Positions 26,158-35,111 of a stretch of 62,871 bases of DNA are shown in pieces. Source of the stretch: Opitutaceae bacterium (lineage in GTDB: Bacteria > Verrucomicrobiota > Verrucomicrobiia > Opitutales > Opitutaceae); NCBI GenBank assembly GCA_018667915.1, contig JABIRI010000153.1:1-62871 (forward strand). Direction: 5' to 3'. Position 1 is the first letter of the stretch; every line of letters begins with the position of its first letter. Under the pieces are notes generated by a model. That model saw nothing but the letters and a program-made list of their open reading frames with translations. It did not search any database and was not told the origin of the DNA. A program made the position numbers and the translations under genes.

Positions 26158-27897
26158 ATGCTTCCCGTTCGCCGATTTGTTCTACTCGTTTTGAGTCTGA
26201 GCCTCACTGGCGGTGGAGCGGGCGCCGCCGATGTGGTGCTTGATCTCTCCTTCGGCTGGAACAAGTCGCCCATCGAGGTTCCTTCCCATTCCCTGCAATC
26301 GCCCGCCGACCAATCCCTGCGCTTCACCCGCGTTGCGGGGCTGATTTCGGAAATCGCTTTGGTCCGCTCCGACGGCAGCAGCGTGCACCTGCCGGGCCAA
26401 TACGGCTTTTTCTCCGCCGACGAAAATCGAAACAAAATTCGCCTGCACAACGTGCCCGACGGAGACTACACGGGCCTAAGCATGCGCATAGGAGTGCCGC
26501 CCAAAGTAAACCACGGGGACCCTGCGCAATGGCCCGCCGGTCACGCGCTCAACCCTTTGGTGAACAGTCTGCACTGGGGATGGACCGGAGGTTACGTTTT
26601 CCTCGCGGTTGAAGGAAAATTCGGTGCGTCACCCGAAACGTTGGATCAAGGGTTCTCCTTCCATCTCGCGACTGACGAACTTGCCATGCCCGTGCGTTTC
26701 AACCGCAAGTTCAGCATCACGGGCGATAGCCGCATCCTGCTGATGTTTGATCTCGCCGACTGGCTTGGCGACTTGGAGATGGATTCCGACAGGGGCACCA
26801 CCTCCTCCCATTCCCGCGAAAACGATCCTACCGCACGTGAACTCGCGGATCGCACCGGCCCCGCCTTTTGGTTCGGCAACGCCATCGCTGATTCCAGCAT
26901 CGCCGCTCAAATCGAAGAAACGCCCTCCACGACTTCCGCAACCGCGCTCCTCTTCGACATTCCCGCAGGATGGCCCCAGCCCGAGCTCCCCGCCGACAAT
27001 CTACCCACCGCCGCCGGCGTTGCTCTCGGCGAATCCCTTTTCCACGACCCCCGCCTATCAGGGAACGGCACACAATCTTGCTCCGAATGCCACCAAGCCA
27101 AACTCGCCTTTGGCGACAATATAGCCCTGAGTATCGGCATCAACGGCGACCTCGGTGAACGCAATTCCATGCCCCTGTTCAACCTCGCGTGGAATCCCAA
27201 CTTCGCGTGGGACGGATCCCAACCTCGTATCCGTGACCAAGCCATTGCAGCGATGACCAACCCCATCGAGATGGACGCCAATCCCGCCGTCGTCGTCGCC
27301 ACCCTCGAAACCGACGAGACCGTCCGCGCCGCCTTCGCTACCGCATTTGGTGACGACGAAATCACCACCATTCGCATCGGACGCGCCCTTGAACAATTCC
27401 TCCTTACCCTAGTTTCCTCCGACTCTAAATTCGATCAGATGGTCGCCGGCCATACCGAACTCACGGCTCAGGAGACCCGTGGCATGGAGCTGTTCAATAC
27501 CGAGTTTGATCCCCGCCAACGCCAATTCGGCGCCGACTGTTTTCACTGCCACGGCGGGTCACTTTTTACCGATTTTGCCGCCAAAAACAACGGACTCGAT
27601 TTGCGCTCCATCGACGCGGGCCGGGCCAAAGTAACGGGCGAGCAATCCGATTATGGAAAATTCAAAACACCCTCCCTCCGCAATGTCGCCCTCACCGCGC
27701 CCTATATGCACGACGGACGTTTCGATACCCTGGAAGACGTGATGAATCACTACGTCGGCGGCGTGCAGCGACCCGACCAACTCGACCCCAATCTCGCCAA
27801 ACACCCCGGCCCCGGTGTGCCCCTCAGCCTTGAAGACCGCGACGCCCTGATCGCATTTCTAAAAACCCTCACCGATCCTAAATTCGCCGCCAACTAG
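26158..27897 (+). CDS. MbnP-like domain fused to an MbnH-like di-haem cytochrome c peroxidase
   Basis: 579 residues. After a signal peptide (about 1-23) comes an MbnP-like domain (about 24-260), recognised by LDLSFGW, ISEIALVRSDGS, and NPLVNSLHWGWTGGYVFLAVEG near 137-155. A di-haem peroxidase domain follows, with haem sites CSECH at 308-312 and CFHCH at 461-465 and the block TPSLRNVALTAPYMHDGRF. In characterised systems MbnH is a separate protein that oxidises a Trp of MbnP to kynurenine to make a copper site. Here both parts are one chain, which is unusual. The open frame extends upstream to 25843, but that segment lacks homology and overlaps the YHYH gene; the ATG precedes a clear signal peptide. 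Confidence 0.85.
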   Translation: MLPVRRFVLLVLSLSLTGGGAGAADVVLDLSFGWNKSPIEVPSHSLQSPADQSLRFTRVAGLISEIALVRSDGSSVHLPGQYGFFSADENRNKIRLHNVPDGDYTGLSMRIGVPPKVNHGDPAQWPAGHALNPLVNSLHWGWTGGYVFLAVEGKFGASPETLDQGFSFHLATDELAMPVRFNRKFSITGDSRILLMFDLADWLGDLEMDSDRGTTSSHSRENDPTARELADRTGPAFWFGNAIADSSIAAQIEETPSTTSATALLFDIPAGWPQPELPADNLPTAAGVALGESLFHDPRLSGNGTQSCSECHQAKLAFGDNIALSIGINGDLGERNSMPLFNLAWNPNFAWDGSQPRIRDQAIAAMTNPIEMDANPAVVVATLETDETVRAAFATAFGDDEITTIRIGRALEQFLLTLVSSDSKFDQMVAGHTELTAQETRGMELFNTEFDPRQRQFGADCFHCHGGSLFTDFAAKNNGLDLRSIDAGRAKVTGEQSDYGKFKTPSLRNVALTAPYMHDGRFDTLEDVMNHYVGGVQRPDQLDPNLAKHPGPGVPLSLEDRDALIAFLKTLTDPKFAAN

Positions 27898-27953
27898 TCT
27901 TTCCAGTTTCTTACCATTTTTCAGCCCTCACCGCTCCACCAACTTTACCCTTC

Positions 27954-28016
27954 CTTAACAATTCCGCCCAACCCGCTTAATCATCGCTTAACCCATCGCG
28001 CTTAAGCTCTCCTTAG
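27954..28016 (+). repeat. Array of phased CTTAA repeats
   Basis: CTTAA starts at 27954, 27976, 27987 and 28001, and CTTAG at 28012. The intervals are 22, 11, 14 and 11 bases, so most copies fall on one helix face. The same word occurs in the promoter of the YHYH gene at 23395-23442. The array lies in the 276-base gap after the MbnPH fusion gene and 45 bases before a strong terminator. It may be a second binding region for the same response regulator. Confidence 0.5.
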
Positions 28017-28060
28017 AAATCAGAAGGTCTTACCACTTTCGAAGTTTCATCAAATCAATC

Positions 28061-28098
28061 CCCGCCTGCGTGATGGCCCTCTCGCAGGCGGGTTTTTT
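28061..28098 (+). terminator. Rho-independent terminator
   Basis: A perfect 10-bp stem CCCGCCTGCG/CGCAGGCGGG (28061-28070 with 28083-28092) is followed by six T residues. It could end the YHYH-MbnPH transcript, although it lies 164 bases after the stop, or a short RNA starting after the CTTAA array. Confidence 0.93.
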
Positions 28099-28173
28099 GT
28101 GAAAATACCCGTCAACGGCCTGACCCACTCTCGACGGAGTTGTAAACGAGAAGGATCCCCGCATGATGCTCTC

Positions 28174-28395
28174 ATGCGAAAAGTGAAACTCTACGGCATC
28201 CTAGCCGCCGTTCTACTCGCGGCTGTTGTCATCATGCAGAATACGACAGTCGTAGAAACGAAGGTCTTGTTCATGACTATAGCGATGCCCCGGGCCGCCT
28301 TACTGGCCCTCACCTTCGGACTCGGCATCGTAATCGGCGTCACGATTCCCTTTATCTGGAGCCGCAAAAAAGAAAAATCCGCTCCCCTCGAATGA
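28174..28395 (+). CDS. Small LapA-domain (DUF1049-like) membrane protein
   Basis: 73 residues from ATG 28174. Two transmembrane helices (about 6-20 and 38-62) are separated by NTTVVETKVLFMTIAMPRAAL, and the protein ends in WSRKKEKS. This arrangement matches the LapA family, involved in lipopolysaccharide assembly in Enterobacteria, but similar short proteins occur widely with unknown roles. A longer frame from 28099 is open but lacks homology. The neighbours give no clear context. Confidence 0.7.
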   Translation: MRKVKLYGILAAVLLAAVVIMQNTTVVETKVLFMTIAMPRAALLALTFGLGIVIGVTIPFIWSRKKEKSAPLE

Positions 28396-28511
28396 AACGG
28401 AACCCGACCTCGCCTCATTGGGTCAAGTTACCCTGAACCGACCCGATCTCTTCCGCAGCGAAATCACTATTTGATTCGTCTCGCAACCTTACCGCTCAAT
28501 ATTCTTTGACC

Positions 28512-29249
28512 ATGACCGCAACGCCCTTCCTTTCCCGCCGAGTCGGTCTACTTCTATGCTGTGTGTTGGTGGCGATATCCGCCCTCGCGGAAACCACCCC
28601 CATATCCGTGCAGGGTTCACTCGATGCCAGGATTCCCGCCAACCTTCGATCCCTGCAAATCGATCATCCCTATGTGGATTTCAAAATCGATCTTGGAGCC
28701 GACGGCACCCTGTTCGACGCCATGGCGATTGAGTCCAATCACCGCGACCTGTTGCCCGCCGCCCACAAGGTGCTCGAGTCGGTGACTTTCGTCCCCGCCA
28801 CAAAGGACGGCCAATCGATCCGCCAGCGGGCGAATGTCCGCGTCAGATTTTACGACCCCAGCCAGGAAGCGTGGCGCAGCGGGGCCAGTATGATGCCCTT
28901 CGCCGACACCCCCTCCGAAGCCGCCCGACGCCGGATCTATTCAAACTCGGCCAGTAATTTTTTCTTCGAACTCAGCACCAAGGAGGAGCTCGACAGCCCG
29001 CTCACTCAGCTCCTCACCACCCGTCGTATTTACAGCTCACAAAACGGCGTCAGCACCAAGGGTAAATGCCTGGTGGAATTCTACGTCGGCCCCAACGGCC
29101 GCGCCCGCTTTCCCCGCGCGATCGAAAGCGACAGCGACGACGTCGCCCTAAGCGCCGCCCTGACCTTGCTCAAAACCCGTTTCGAACCACCCCGCAAAAA
29201 CGGTCAGCCGACCTACGTGAAGATCCAACAGGAATTCGAGTTTAGGTAA
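28512..29249 (+). CDS. Secreted TonB C-terminal-like protein
   Basis: 245 residues with a signal peptide (about 1-23, ending SALAE). Two halves (about 25-115 and 150-245) resemble the TonB C-terminal fold: DLGADGTLFDAMAIESNHRDLLPAAHKVLESVTFVPA, split here only as an outline, and VEFYVGPNGRARFPRAIES followed by ALSAALTLLKTRFEPPRKNG. There is no Pro-rich TonB spacer or membrane anchor, so it is a periplasmic relative rather than an energy transducer. The ATG at 28512 is preferred over the TTG at 28506. Confidence 0.65.
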   Translation: MTATPFLSRRVGLLLCCVLVAISALAETTPISVQGSLDARIPANLRSLQIDHPYVDFKIDLGADGTLFDAMAIESNHRDLLPAAHKVLESVTFVPATKDGQSIRQRANVRVRFYDPSQEAWRSGASMMPFADTPSEAARRRIYSNSASNFFFELSTKEELDSPLTQLLTTRRIYSSQNGVSTKGKCLVEFYVGPNGRARFPRAIESDSDDVALSAALTLLKTRFEPPRKNGQPTYVKIQQEFEFR

Positions 29250-29252
29250 GAC

Positions 29253-30644
29253 TTAGAATTCCGCATTGCCCGGGGTGCGGGCGAAAGGGATGACGTCGCG
29301 GATGTTAGCCATACCGGTGACGAACATGAGCATACGTTCGAAGCCGAGACCAAAACCCGAGTGCGGCACGCTGCCGTAGCGGCGCAGGTCGAGATACCAA
29401 CTGTAGTCTTCCTTGCTCAGACCGTGACGCTCCATGTTCGCTTCGAGCACGTCGAGGCGCTCTTCACGTTGGCTACCACCGACGATCTCACCGATTCCCG
29501 GCACCAACACGTCCATGGCCGTGACCGTTTTGTCGTCATCATTGAGGCGCATGTAGAAGGGTTTAATTTCCTTCGGGTAGTTGTAGACCGTAACCGGGCA
29601 CTTGAAGTGCTCCTCGGCGAGGAAACGTTCGTGTTCGGACTGCAGGTTGTCGCCCCACTTCACGGGCATTTCCCATTCCCGGCCACTCGCCAAAAGAATA
29701 TCCATCGCCTCCGTGTAGCTTACGCGTTGGAACGGGCGCTCGAGCACAAACGCCAACCGCTCGTTCAGTCCTTTGTCCACAAATTTCCCAAAAATCGCGA
29801 GGTCGTCCGCGCAGTGTTCGCGCACATCGGCGATGAGGTATTTCACAAACGCTTCGGCGAGGTCCATGTTGCCTTGCAAGTCAGTGAATGCCATCTCCGG
29901 TTCGATCATCCAGAACTCACTCGCGTGACGAGAGGTGTTGGAATTCTCCGCCCTGAATGTCGGACCGAACGTGTAAACATTACCGAGCGCGCAGGCGAAT
30001 ACCTCCGCCTCAAGCTGACCTGAAACCGTGAGGTAAGTTGGACGCGCAAAGAAGTCCTGTCCATAATCCACCGCACCCTCTTCGGTCTTTGGTGGGTTCG
30101 ACGGGTCGAGCGTGGATACGCGAAACAACTCACCCGCACCTTCGCAGTCGCTTCCCGTAACAATCGGCGTGTGCACATAAACAAATCCGCGATCCTGGTA
30201 AAACTGATGCACCGCATACGACAGACGGCTGCGCACCCGAAAAACCGCGCCAAAGAGATTTGCCCGCGGCCGCAGATGAGCGATCTCCCGCAAGAACTCC
30301 ATCGAGTGTCCCTTCTTTTGCAGCGGATAACTCGCATCGGACGCTCCGACCAAGGTGACCTCGGTGGCTTTCACCTCCCAGGATTGCCCGCCGCCCTTTG
30401 ACGCCACCAACTCACCTTTGACCGAAACCGCGGCACCCGTGGTGATTTGCTGCACCGTGTCAGCGTAGTTCGGCAGCTCGGCATCGGCGATGATTTGTAG
30501 ATTTTTCAGGCAGGACCCATCGTTGATCTCGATGAAGGAAAACGCTTTGGCATCACGACGCGTGCGCACCCAACCATTGACCAAAATGGAATCGGCGGCT
30601 TCGGACGCGGCGAGCGCTGCTTTGACGGAAGTAGCTTTTATCAT
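29253..30644 (-). CDS. asnS: Asparaginyl-tRNA synthetase
   Basis: 463 residues from ATG 30644. The N-terminal OB-fold anticodon-binding domain ([21 protein letters not shown]) is followed by a class II catalytic core: motif 2 [21 protein letters not shown] shortened here, and motif 3 [15 protein letters not shown]. The [10 protein letters not shown] and [14 protein letters not shown] blocks identify AsnRS rather than AspRS. It charges tRNA-Asn in the cytoplasm. A GTG three codons upstream is possible. It converges on the TonB-like gene with only a three-base gap and diverges from the alcohol dehydrogenase gene. Confidence 0.96.
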   Translation of the reverse strand: MIKATSVKAALAASEAADSILVNGWVRTRRDAKAFSFIEINDGSCLKNLQIIADAELPNYADTVQQITTGAAVSVKGELVASKGGGQSWEVKATEVTLVGASDASYPLQKKGHSMEFLREIAHLRPRANLFGAVFRVRSRLSYAVHQFYQDRGFVYVHTPIVTGSDCEGAGELFRVSTLDPSNPPKTEEGAVDYGQDFFARPTYLTVSGQLEAEVFACALGNVYTFGPTFRAENSNTSRHASEFWMIEPEMAFTDLQGNMDLAEAFVKYLIADVREHCADDLAIFGKFVDKGLNERLAFVLERPFQRVSYTEAMDILLASGREWEMPVKWGDNLQSEHERFLAEEHFKCPVTVYNYPKEIKPFYMRLNDDDKTVTAMDVLVPGIGEIVGGSQREERLDVLEANMERHGLSKEDYSWYLDLRRYGSVPHSGFGLGFERMLMFVTGMANIRDVIPFARTPGNAEF

Positions 30645-30768
30645 GCCTCCCACCCAAGTCCTCCGCTGCGCACTCGCAAACCGAAAGACCCTTCAATCAG
30701 CAAAACTCCCCACCCTCCTATATCCCGACCCGATCCATACCCAACGCCTCCTCCCTCACGAATCGGTC

Positions 30769-30782
30769 TTAAACATGTTTAA
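30769..30782. repeat. 14-bp perfect palindrome, possible operator
   Basis: TTAAACATGTTTAA lies in the divergent gap between asnS and the iron alcohol dehydrogenase gene, 75 bases before the latter. Its symmetry and position suit a dimeric regulator. No regulator gene is adjacent. Confidence 0.35.
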
Positions 30783-30856
30783 AGCGTGGAAGCGGAGGAG
30801 GTATTTGGGATGGTGAGGGTTGCAGGGAGGGGTCGTTCTTCTATGGTGCGGCTACA

Positions 30857-32014
30857 ATGGATAATTTCACGTTTCACAACCCTACCCGGCTCCATTTCGG
30901 ACGCGGACAAATTGAACAAATCAGCAGCGAAATTCCAACCGACGCCAAGGTCCTGCTTCTCGCCGGCGGAGGTTCGGTCAAATCCAACGGAGTTTATGAT
31001 CAAGTAAAAGCGGCGCTCAGCGAACGCACGGTCATCGAGCATTGGGGCGTCGAGGCCAATCCTGATTTCGATACGCTTATGCCCGCCGTGAGGATCTGCC
31101 GGGAGAAGAAGATCGATTGGGTCCTGGCGGTCGGCGGAGGCTCGGTCCTCGACGGAGCAAAATTTGTCTGCGCCGCGGCTCCCTACGCAGGCGACCCGTG
31201 GTCACTGGTGGAAGACTTCGGGAGCTCCATCACCTCCGCCCTTCCTCTGGGCACCGTGCTCACCTTACCGGCCACGGGATCCGAGGCCAATTCGGCGTCG
31301 GTGATCAGTCGCCGTGCGATGAGCCTTAAGCTTCCGTTTATGAGCCCGCACGTGTTTCCCCAGTTCTCCATCCTCGATCCTGAGACCACGTTTTCGCTCC
31401 CTCCCCGCCAAGTCGCCAACGGTATCGGCGACGCATTTTGCCACGTAGTTGAGCAATACCTGACTTTCCCGACCCACGCAGCGGTGCAGGATGAATTTGC
31501 TGAGTCCATTTTTCGCGTGCTGATCAAAGTAGGCCCCAAGACCCTGGCCGACCCCACCGACTACGACGCCCGAGCCAATCTCGTTTGGGCGGCAACCTGC
31601 GCTTTACAGGGACTGGTCGGTTGTGGGGTGCCGCACGATTGGTCGAGTCACATGATCGGCCACGAGCTGACCGCCCTTCATGGTATCGACCATGCGCGGA
31701 CCTTAGCCATCGTTTTGCCGAATTTGCTCGAAGCTCAACGCGCCACCAAACGCGAAAAGCTACTGCAATACGCCGAACGCGTTTGGGGAATCAACGCAGG
31801 TTGTGAAGATGAACGCATCTCCCAAGGCATCGAGAAAACCCGTGAGTTCTACGAGACCATCGGAATCCCGACACGGCTCAAAGACTACGAAGTCACGGCT
31901 GACGTGGCGCCGATTGTCGCGGCCCGGTTGGCCGGACGTGGCATGGGCGCGATCGGTGAGCATGCGGACCTCACGCCGGATCGCATCGAAGCGATCCTGC
32001 GCGCGGCAGCCTAA
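30857..32014 (+). CDS. Iron-containing alcohol dehydrogenase (YqhD/BDH-like)
   Basis: 385 residues. FHNPTRLHFGRGQIEQI at the N-terminus and VGGGSVLDGAKFV are the nucleotide-binding blocks of group III dehydrogenases; GSEANSASVI follows. Metal ligands are likely Asp in NGIGDAFCHVVEQY and the His residues of that block, HDWSSHMIGHEL and HGIDHART. YqhD-type enzymes are NADPH-dependent aldehyde reductases that detoxify short aldehydes. The gene converges on the Lys/Pro-rich protein gene. Confidence 0.92.
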   Translation: MDNFTFHNPTRLHFGRGQIEQISSEIPTDAKVLLLAGGGSVKSNGVYDQVKAALSERTVIEHWGVEANPDFDTLMPAVRICREKKIDWVLAVGGGSVLDGAKFVCAAAPYAGDPWSLVEDFGSSITSALPLGTVLTLPATGSEANSASVISRRAMSLKLPFMSPHVFPQFSILDPETTFSLPPRQVANGIGDAFCHVVEQYLTFPTHAAVQDEFAESIFRVLIKVGPKTLADPTDYDARANLVWAATCALQGLVGCGVPHDWSSHMIGHELTALHGIDHARTLAIVLPNLLEAQRATKREKLLQYAERVWGINAGCEDERISQGIEKTREFYETIGIPTRLKDYEVTADVAPIVAARLAGRGMGAIGEHADLTPDRIEAILRAAA

Positions 32015-32059
32015 ACCCCTAGATTTCAAGGAGACGGCGCGCTCGGAGCGCATCTCTCC

Positions 32060-33457
32060 TCAGTAGCGTTTTCCGACGATGGCGCCGGTGCGATCTTTGA
32101 AGATGACCAAATTGCGCTCCGCATCGACGTTATCGAAGATAATCCCGAGTTGAGCATCGACGGTATCGCCTCTCTTCACCAACAGACTGTTGATAAAGGC
32201 ACGCGGTTCGGTGCTTTCACGGACACCGCTAATCACGGCGCTGCTGACCCACGTTTGAAAGGCCTGCGACGGTTGCACCGCTGTCGGCGTCACGGACTCA
32301 ACAGAGGTATCAATGATGACTCGAGGCGTCTCCGCCACGAGGGTGTCTTCAACGGGCACGTCACCGTCGATCGCTGTGTCGACAGCGTCGGTAACGTCAT
32401 CGTGCGCCGCCGCCGCGTCTTGCGCCTGCTGGATTAATTGGCCGGCGACGGAACTGGGACCCGCGGATTCAGTCGTTGCCGGAGGGGCCGACACCGGAGT
32501 CGCCGGAGTAGCTACCTCATCGGGACCACCGAACATGATGTTATAAGCCATGTATCCGCCGGCACCGAGCGCGCCGATGAGCAGGAAGATGATGACAACG
32601 ACGGCGACTTTGAAAATCGGCCGTTGCTCGGGACGCAGCCGTTTGCGCGCGGGAGCTTCCGAATCATCATCATCATCGTCATCCACATCATCCTCGGACG
32701 GTAGCGGCATCGGCGGCGTGGTGGCCGATTTGCCATTCTCGTCGGTTACGACGGGAACGGGGGGAGGTAAATTTGAAGGATCTTTGGCGGAAGGTGGCGG
32801 GAGATTGGGAGGTGCAGCATCTGCTGATTTCGCTTCCGACTCGGGAGTATCGGCTGTCTTGCTGATATTGAGCTTCAGCTTCGGTTTCTCAGCCTTGGCT
32901 TTCTTGAGTGCTTCAAGCACCGCTGGGTCGAGTGCTGGATTGGATTCATCGCTGTGCTCGACTTCCGGAGCGGTTTTGGTCACGGGCGCTTCCTCAGCGA
33001 TAGCTGGTGGTTCCGAAACCGCCGGTGGGGGTTCGGGAGCCGGCGCCGGCGCTGGGTCGGCCGGTTTCTCTGCCTCGGGCTTCTCGGTGGCATCATCCGT
33101 GCCGAGGGAAAGTTTTGGCTTCAACCGCGGTTTGGATTCGGCCACGGGCTCGGGTTCAGGCGCGGCGGGTTCCTGCTTCGCGTCGTCTCCGAGTTTAATC
33201 GAGAGCTTGGGCTTGGCGCGGGGCTTGGCCGGCTCCGCCACGGGTTCGGCCTGGGCGGGAGCTTTCTCGGCCGGTTCGGCAGATTTTGGTTTGAGCGAAA
33301 GCGAGGGCGCTTCCGTCGCGTCACCGTTGGTTTTCGACTTCAGCGAAAGCTTAGGCTTTTCTGCCTGAGTGTCTTTGGCGTCAGATGCTGCTTCCTCGCC
33401 CTCCGGTTTTTTGCGCGGACGAAGACTTAAAGCAGGGGGATCTTGCTCATCACTCAT
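32060..33457 (-). CDS. Lys/Pro/Ala-rich repeat protein with single membrane span
   Basis: 465 residues. The first 280 are low-complexity and acidic-basic mixed, with recurring short units such as PKLSLKSK, PSLSLKPK, PKLSIKLG and PKLSLGTD. An acidic run (DDVDDDDDDDSE) and basic RKRLRPEQRP precede one transmembrane helix (about 292-315, VAVVVIIFLLIGALGAGGYMAY). The outer part ends in a short folded region (about 395-465, SQAFQTWVSSAVISGVRE, VIFKDRTGAIVGKRY). I do not recognise the family. It may link the cytoplasm to an envelope partner. Confidence 0.6.
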   Translation of the reverse strand: MSDEQDPPALSLRPRKKPEGEEAASDAKDTQAEKPKLSLKSKTNGDATEAPSLSLKPKSAEPAEKAPAQAEPVAEPAKPRAKPKLSIKLGDDAKQEPAAPEPEPVAESKPRLKPKLSLGTDDATEKPEAEKPADPAPAPAPEPPPAVSEPPAIAEEAPVTKTAPEVEHSDESNPALDPAVLEALKKAKAEKPKLKLNISKTADTPESEAKSADAAPPNLPPPSAKDPSNLPPPVPVVTDENGKSATTPPMPLPSEDDVDDDDDDDSEAPARKRLRPEQRPIFKVAVVVIIFLLIGALGAGGYMAYNIMFGGPDEVATPATPVSAPPATTESAGPSSVAGQLIQQAQDAAAAHDDVTDAVDTAIDGDVPVEDTLVAETPRVIIDTSVESVTPTAVQPSQAFQTWVSSAVISGVRESTEPRAFINSLLVKRGDTVDAQLGIIFDNVDAERNLVIFKDRTGAIVGKRY

Positions 33458-33570
33458 ATCCTGAATTTCACCAACGTCCGGTCGGGTTGCGATTTATTTT
33501 TTTCCTCAAGGGGACCCAATTCCTCCAACATTGATCACCACGGTTGACGGTCCGTTAGCAGAATCAAATC

Positions 33571-34512
33571 GTGACGACACTGAATTCTCCTGATTCCAAT
33601 GACTTATCAGAGGCCCGCCGCGGGGTCGGCGCCGCATTCACCGCATATCTGCTGTGGGGCACTCTCCCGGCATATTGGAAGATGTTGGCAGGAATCCCGG
33701 TGGTGGAACTCATGGCCCACCGCGTTTTATGGACCTTGCTGGTCGTAGTGGGGTTTCAAGCTATGCGGGGCCGGCTGGGCGCATTGCGGGGAACCTGGAG
33801 CAATTCCCGGAATCGCATGGCCCATCTGCGCGGTGGCGTATTGATCGCCATCAATTGGGGGTGTTTCGTCTGGGCACTGCTCAATGACCGAATTATCGAG
33901 GCAAGTCTTGGTTACTTTTTAGTGCCCTTACTGAACGCCGCTCTGGGCCGCGTGGTTTTCCAAGAACGGCTCGATCGACTGCAAAAAGCAGCACTGGCCC
34001 TTGCCGGGCTCGGAGTCGCAGTGCTTTTCACCCAGGTCGATAATCCACCTTGGGTCGCTCTAGGGATCGCCGCGAGTTGGAGCCTTTATGGGGTCGGTCG
34101 CAAACAATCCAGCGCGAGCGCCATCAATGGTTTGGCCCTAGAAATGACTTTCGCTGCACCCGTCGCACTCACTTACCTCATCTGGGCGCATGCCCAGGGC
34201 GGCGGGGCGTTTGGCGGGATGTCTCGTCAAATCGATCTCACCATCGCGGGCACCGGTATCATGAGCATGATTCCGTTGGTGCTCTTCGCCTACGCGACCC
34301 GCCGACTCACCTACACGACGATTGGCTTGCTCCAATACGTGGCCCCCACCTGCCAGTTCTTGATGGGCTGGTTGATTTTCGGGGAAGTGTTCAGCGGCAT
34401 GCGCGTCTTCGGGTTCTCCCTGATATGGCTGGGACTGGTCTGCTACGTCTACAGCACCCTGCGCGCCCATCGCGTGGCGGCCGCTGCCGCCTACACTACT
34501 CCCGCGGTGTGA
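33571..34512 (+). CDS. rarD: RarD-family EamA permease
   Basis: 313 residues from a GTG start. Ten predicted helices in two EamA repeats; AYLLWGTLPAYWKML and GVLIAINWGCFVWALLN with SLGYFLVPLLNAALG are typical of RarD (chloramphenicol-sensitivity protein). The substrate is not established for the family; metabolite export is expected. The 3' end overlaps the convergent FKBP gene by 17 bases. Confidence 0.88.
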   Translation: MTTLNSPDSNDLSEARRGVGAAFTAYLLWGTLPAYWKMLAGIPVVELMAHRVLWTLLVVVGFQAMRGRLGALRGTWSNSRNRMAHLRGGVLIAINWGCFVWALLNDRIIEASLGYFLVPLLNAALGRVVFQERLDRLQKAALALAGLGVAVLFTQVDNPPWVALGIAASWSLYGVGRKQSSASAINGLALEMTFAAPVALTYLIWAHAQGGGAFGGMSRQIDLTIAGTGIMSMIPLVLFAYATRRLTYTTIGLLQYVAPTCQFLMGWLIFGEVFSGMRVFGFSLIWLGLVCYVYSTLRAHRVAAAAAYTTPAV

Positions 34513-34963
34513 CCTTCAACATCTCCACTTCGAAGACGAGCGTGGCCATGCGGGGAATATCAGGGGCTCGTCCGCGGGTGCCATAACCCATTTCGTAAGG
34601 CACGATGATGAGACGTTTCTCGCCTTCGCGCATCATGAGCATGCCGTATTCCCAACCGGGAATAACTTTGCCGCGATCCAGTTGGAAGGTGAAGGGATCC
34701 TCCCGGTCTTCGGCCGAGTCAAACTGCGTGCCGTTGAGCAAACTGCCTTTGTAGAGCACCGATACCGTGTCACCTCGGGCGGGCAATCTACCCGTGCCCT
34801 CTTCCAACAGAACCGTCCACAAACCGGTGGAAGTCCGTTCGGCATTGGGCCACTTTAGCTCCACTTGAATCAAATCGCGCGGAGGCAACTTCTCGCGCTG
34901 GGCCGAAGCCAAGGCAGGTAAAAGGAGGGCTGATACAAACAACAGCAGAAAAATTCGGCGCAT
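34496..34963 (-). CDS. Periplasmic FKBP-type peptidyl-prolyl isomerase
   Basis: 155 residues with a signal peptide (about 1-22, ALASAQ). The FKBP fold is seen in GDTVSVLYKGSLLNGTQFDS, VIPGWEYGMLMMREGEKR and IVPYEMGYGTRG. The usual Ile-Pro of FKBP active sites is kept in VIPGWE. It should catalyse prolyl isomerisation during folding of exported proteins. The 3' end overlaps rarD. A terminator-flanked RNA-binding protein gene lies upstream. Confidence 0.92.
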   Translation of the reverse strand: MRRIFLLLFVSALLLPALASAQREKLPPRDLIQVELKWPNAERTSTGLWTVLLEEGTGRLPARGDTVSVLYKGSLLNGTQFDSAEDREDPFTFQLDRGKVIPGWEYGMLMMREGEKRLIIVPYEMGYGTRGRAPDIPRMATLVFEVEMLKVTPRE

Positions 34964-35045
34964 GATTACAGGTTAGAACACTTATTCGCTGGGGCGGAAG
35001 CCCGATCTGCCCCGGCCGTGAATTCATTCGCTCGGACCGGGGCAC

Positions 35046-35076
35046 AAAAAAACGGAGTCCATACAGGACTCCGTTT
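35046..35076 (-). terminator. Rho-independent terminator of the RRM protein gene
   Basis: An 11-bp stem AAACGGAGTCC/GGACTCCGTTT with a 5-base loop, followed on the minus strand by seven or more T residues. It lies 36 bases after the stop of the RRM protein gene. On the plus strand only three T residues follow, so it favours minus-strand termination. Confidence 0.9.
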
Positions 35077-35111
35077 GAAATTAAGATCGGATGGATAATC
35101 CGGTCGAATGC

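Noticed and set aside
23395-28016. Naming the CTTAA repeats as Pho boxes
   Set aside because: The words resemble some Pho boxes, but the regulator is OmpR/CpxR-like and no phosphate genes are near; only a binding site for an OmpR-family regulator can be claimed.
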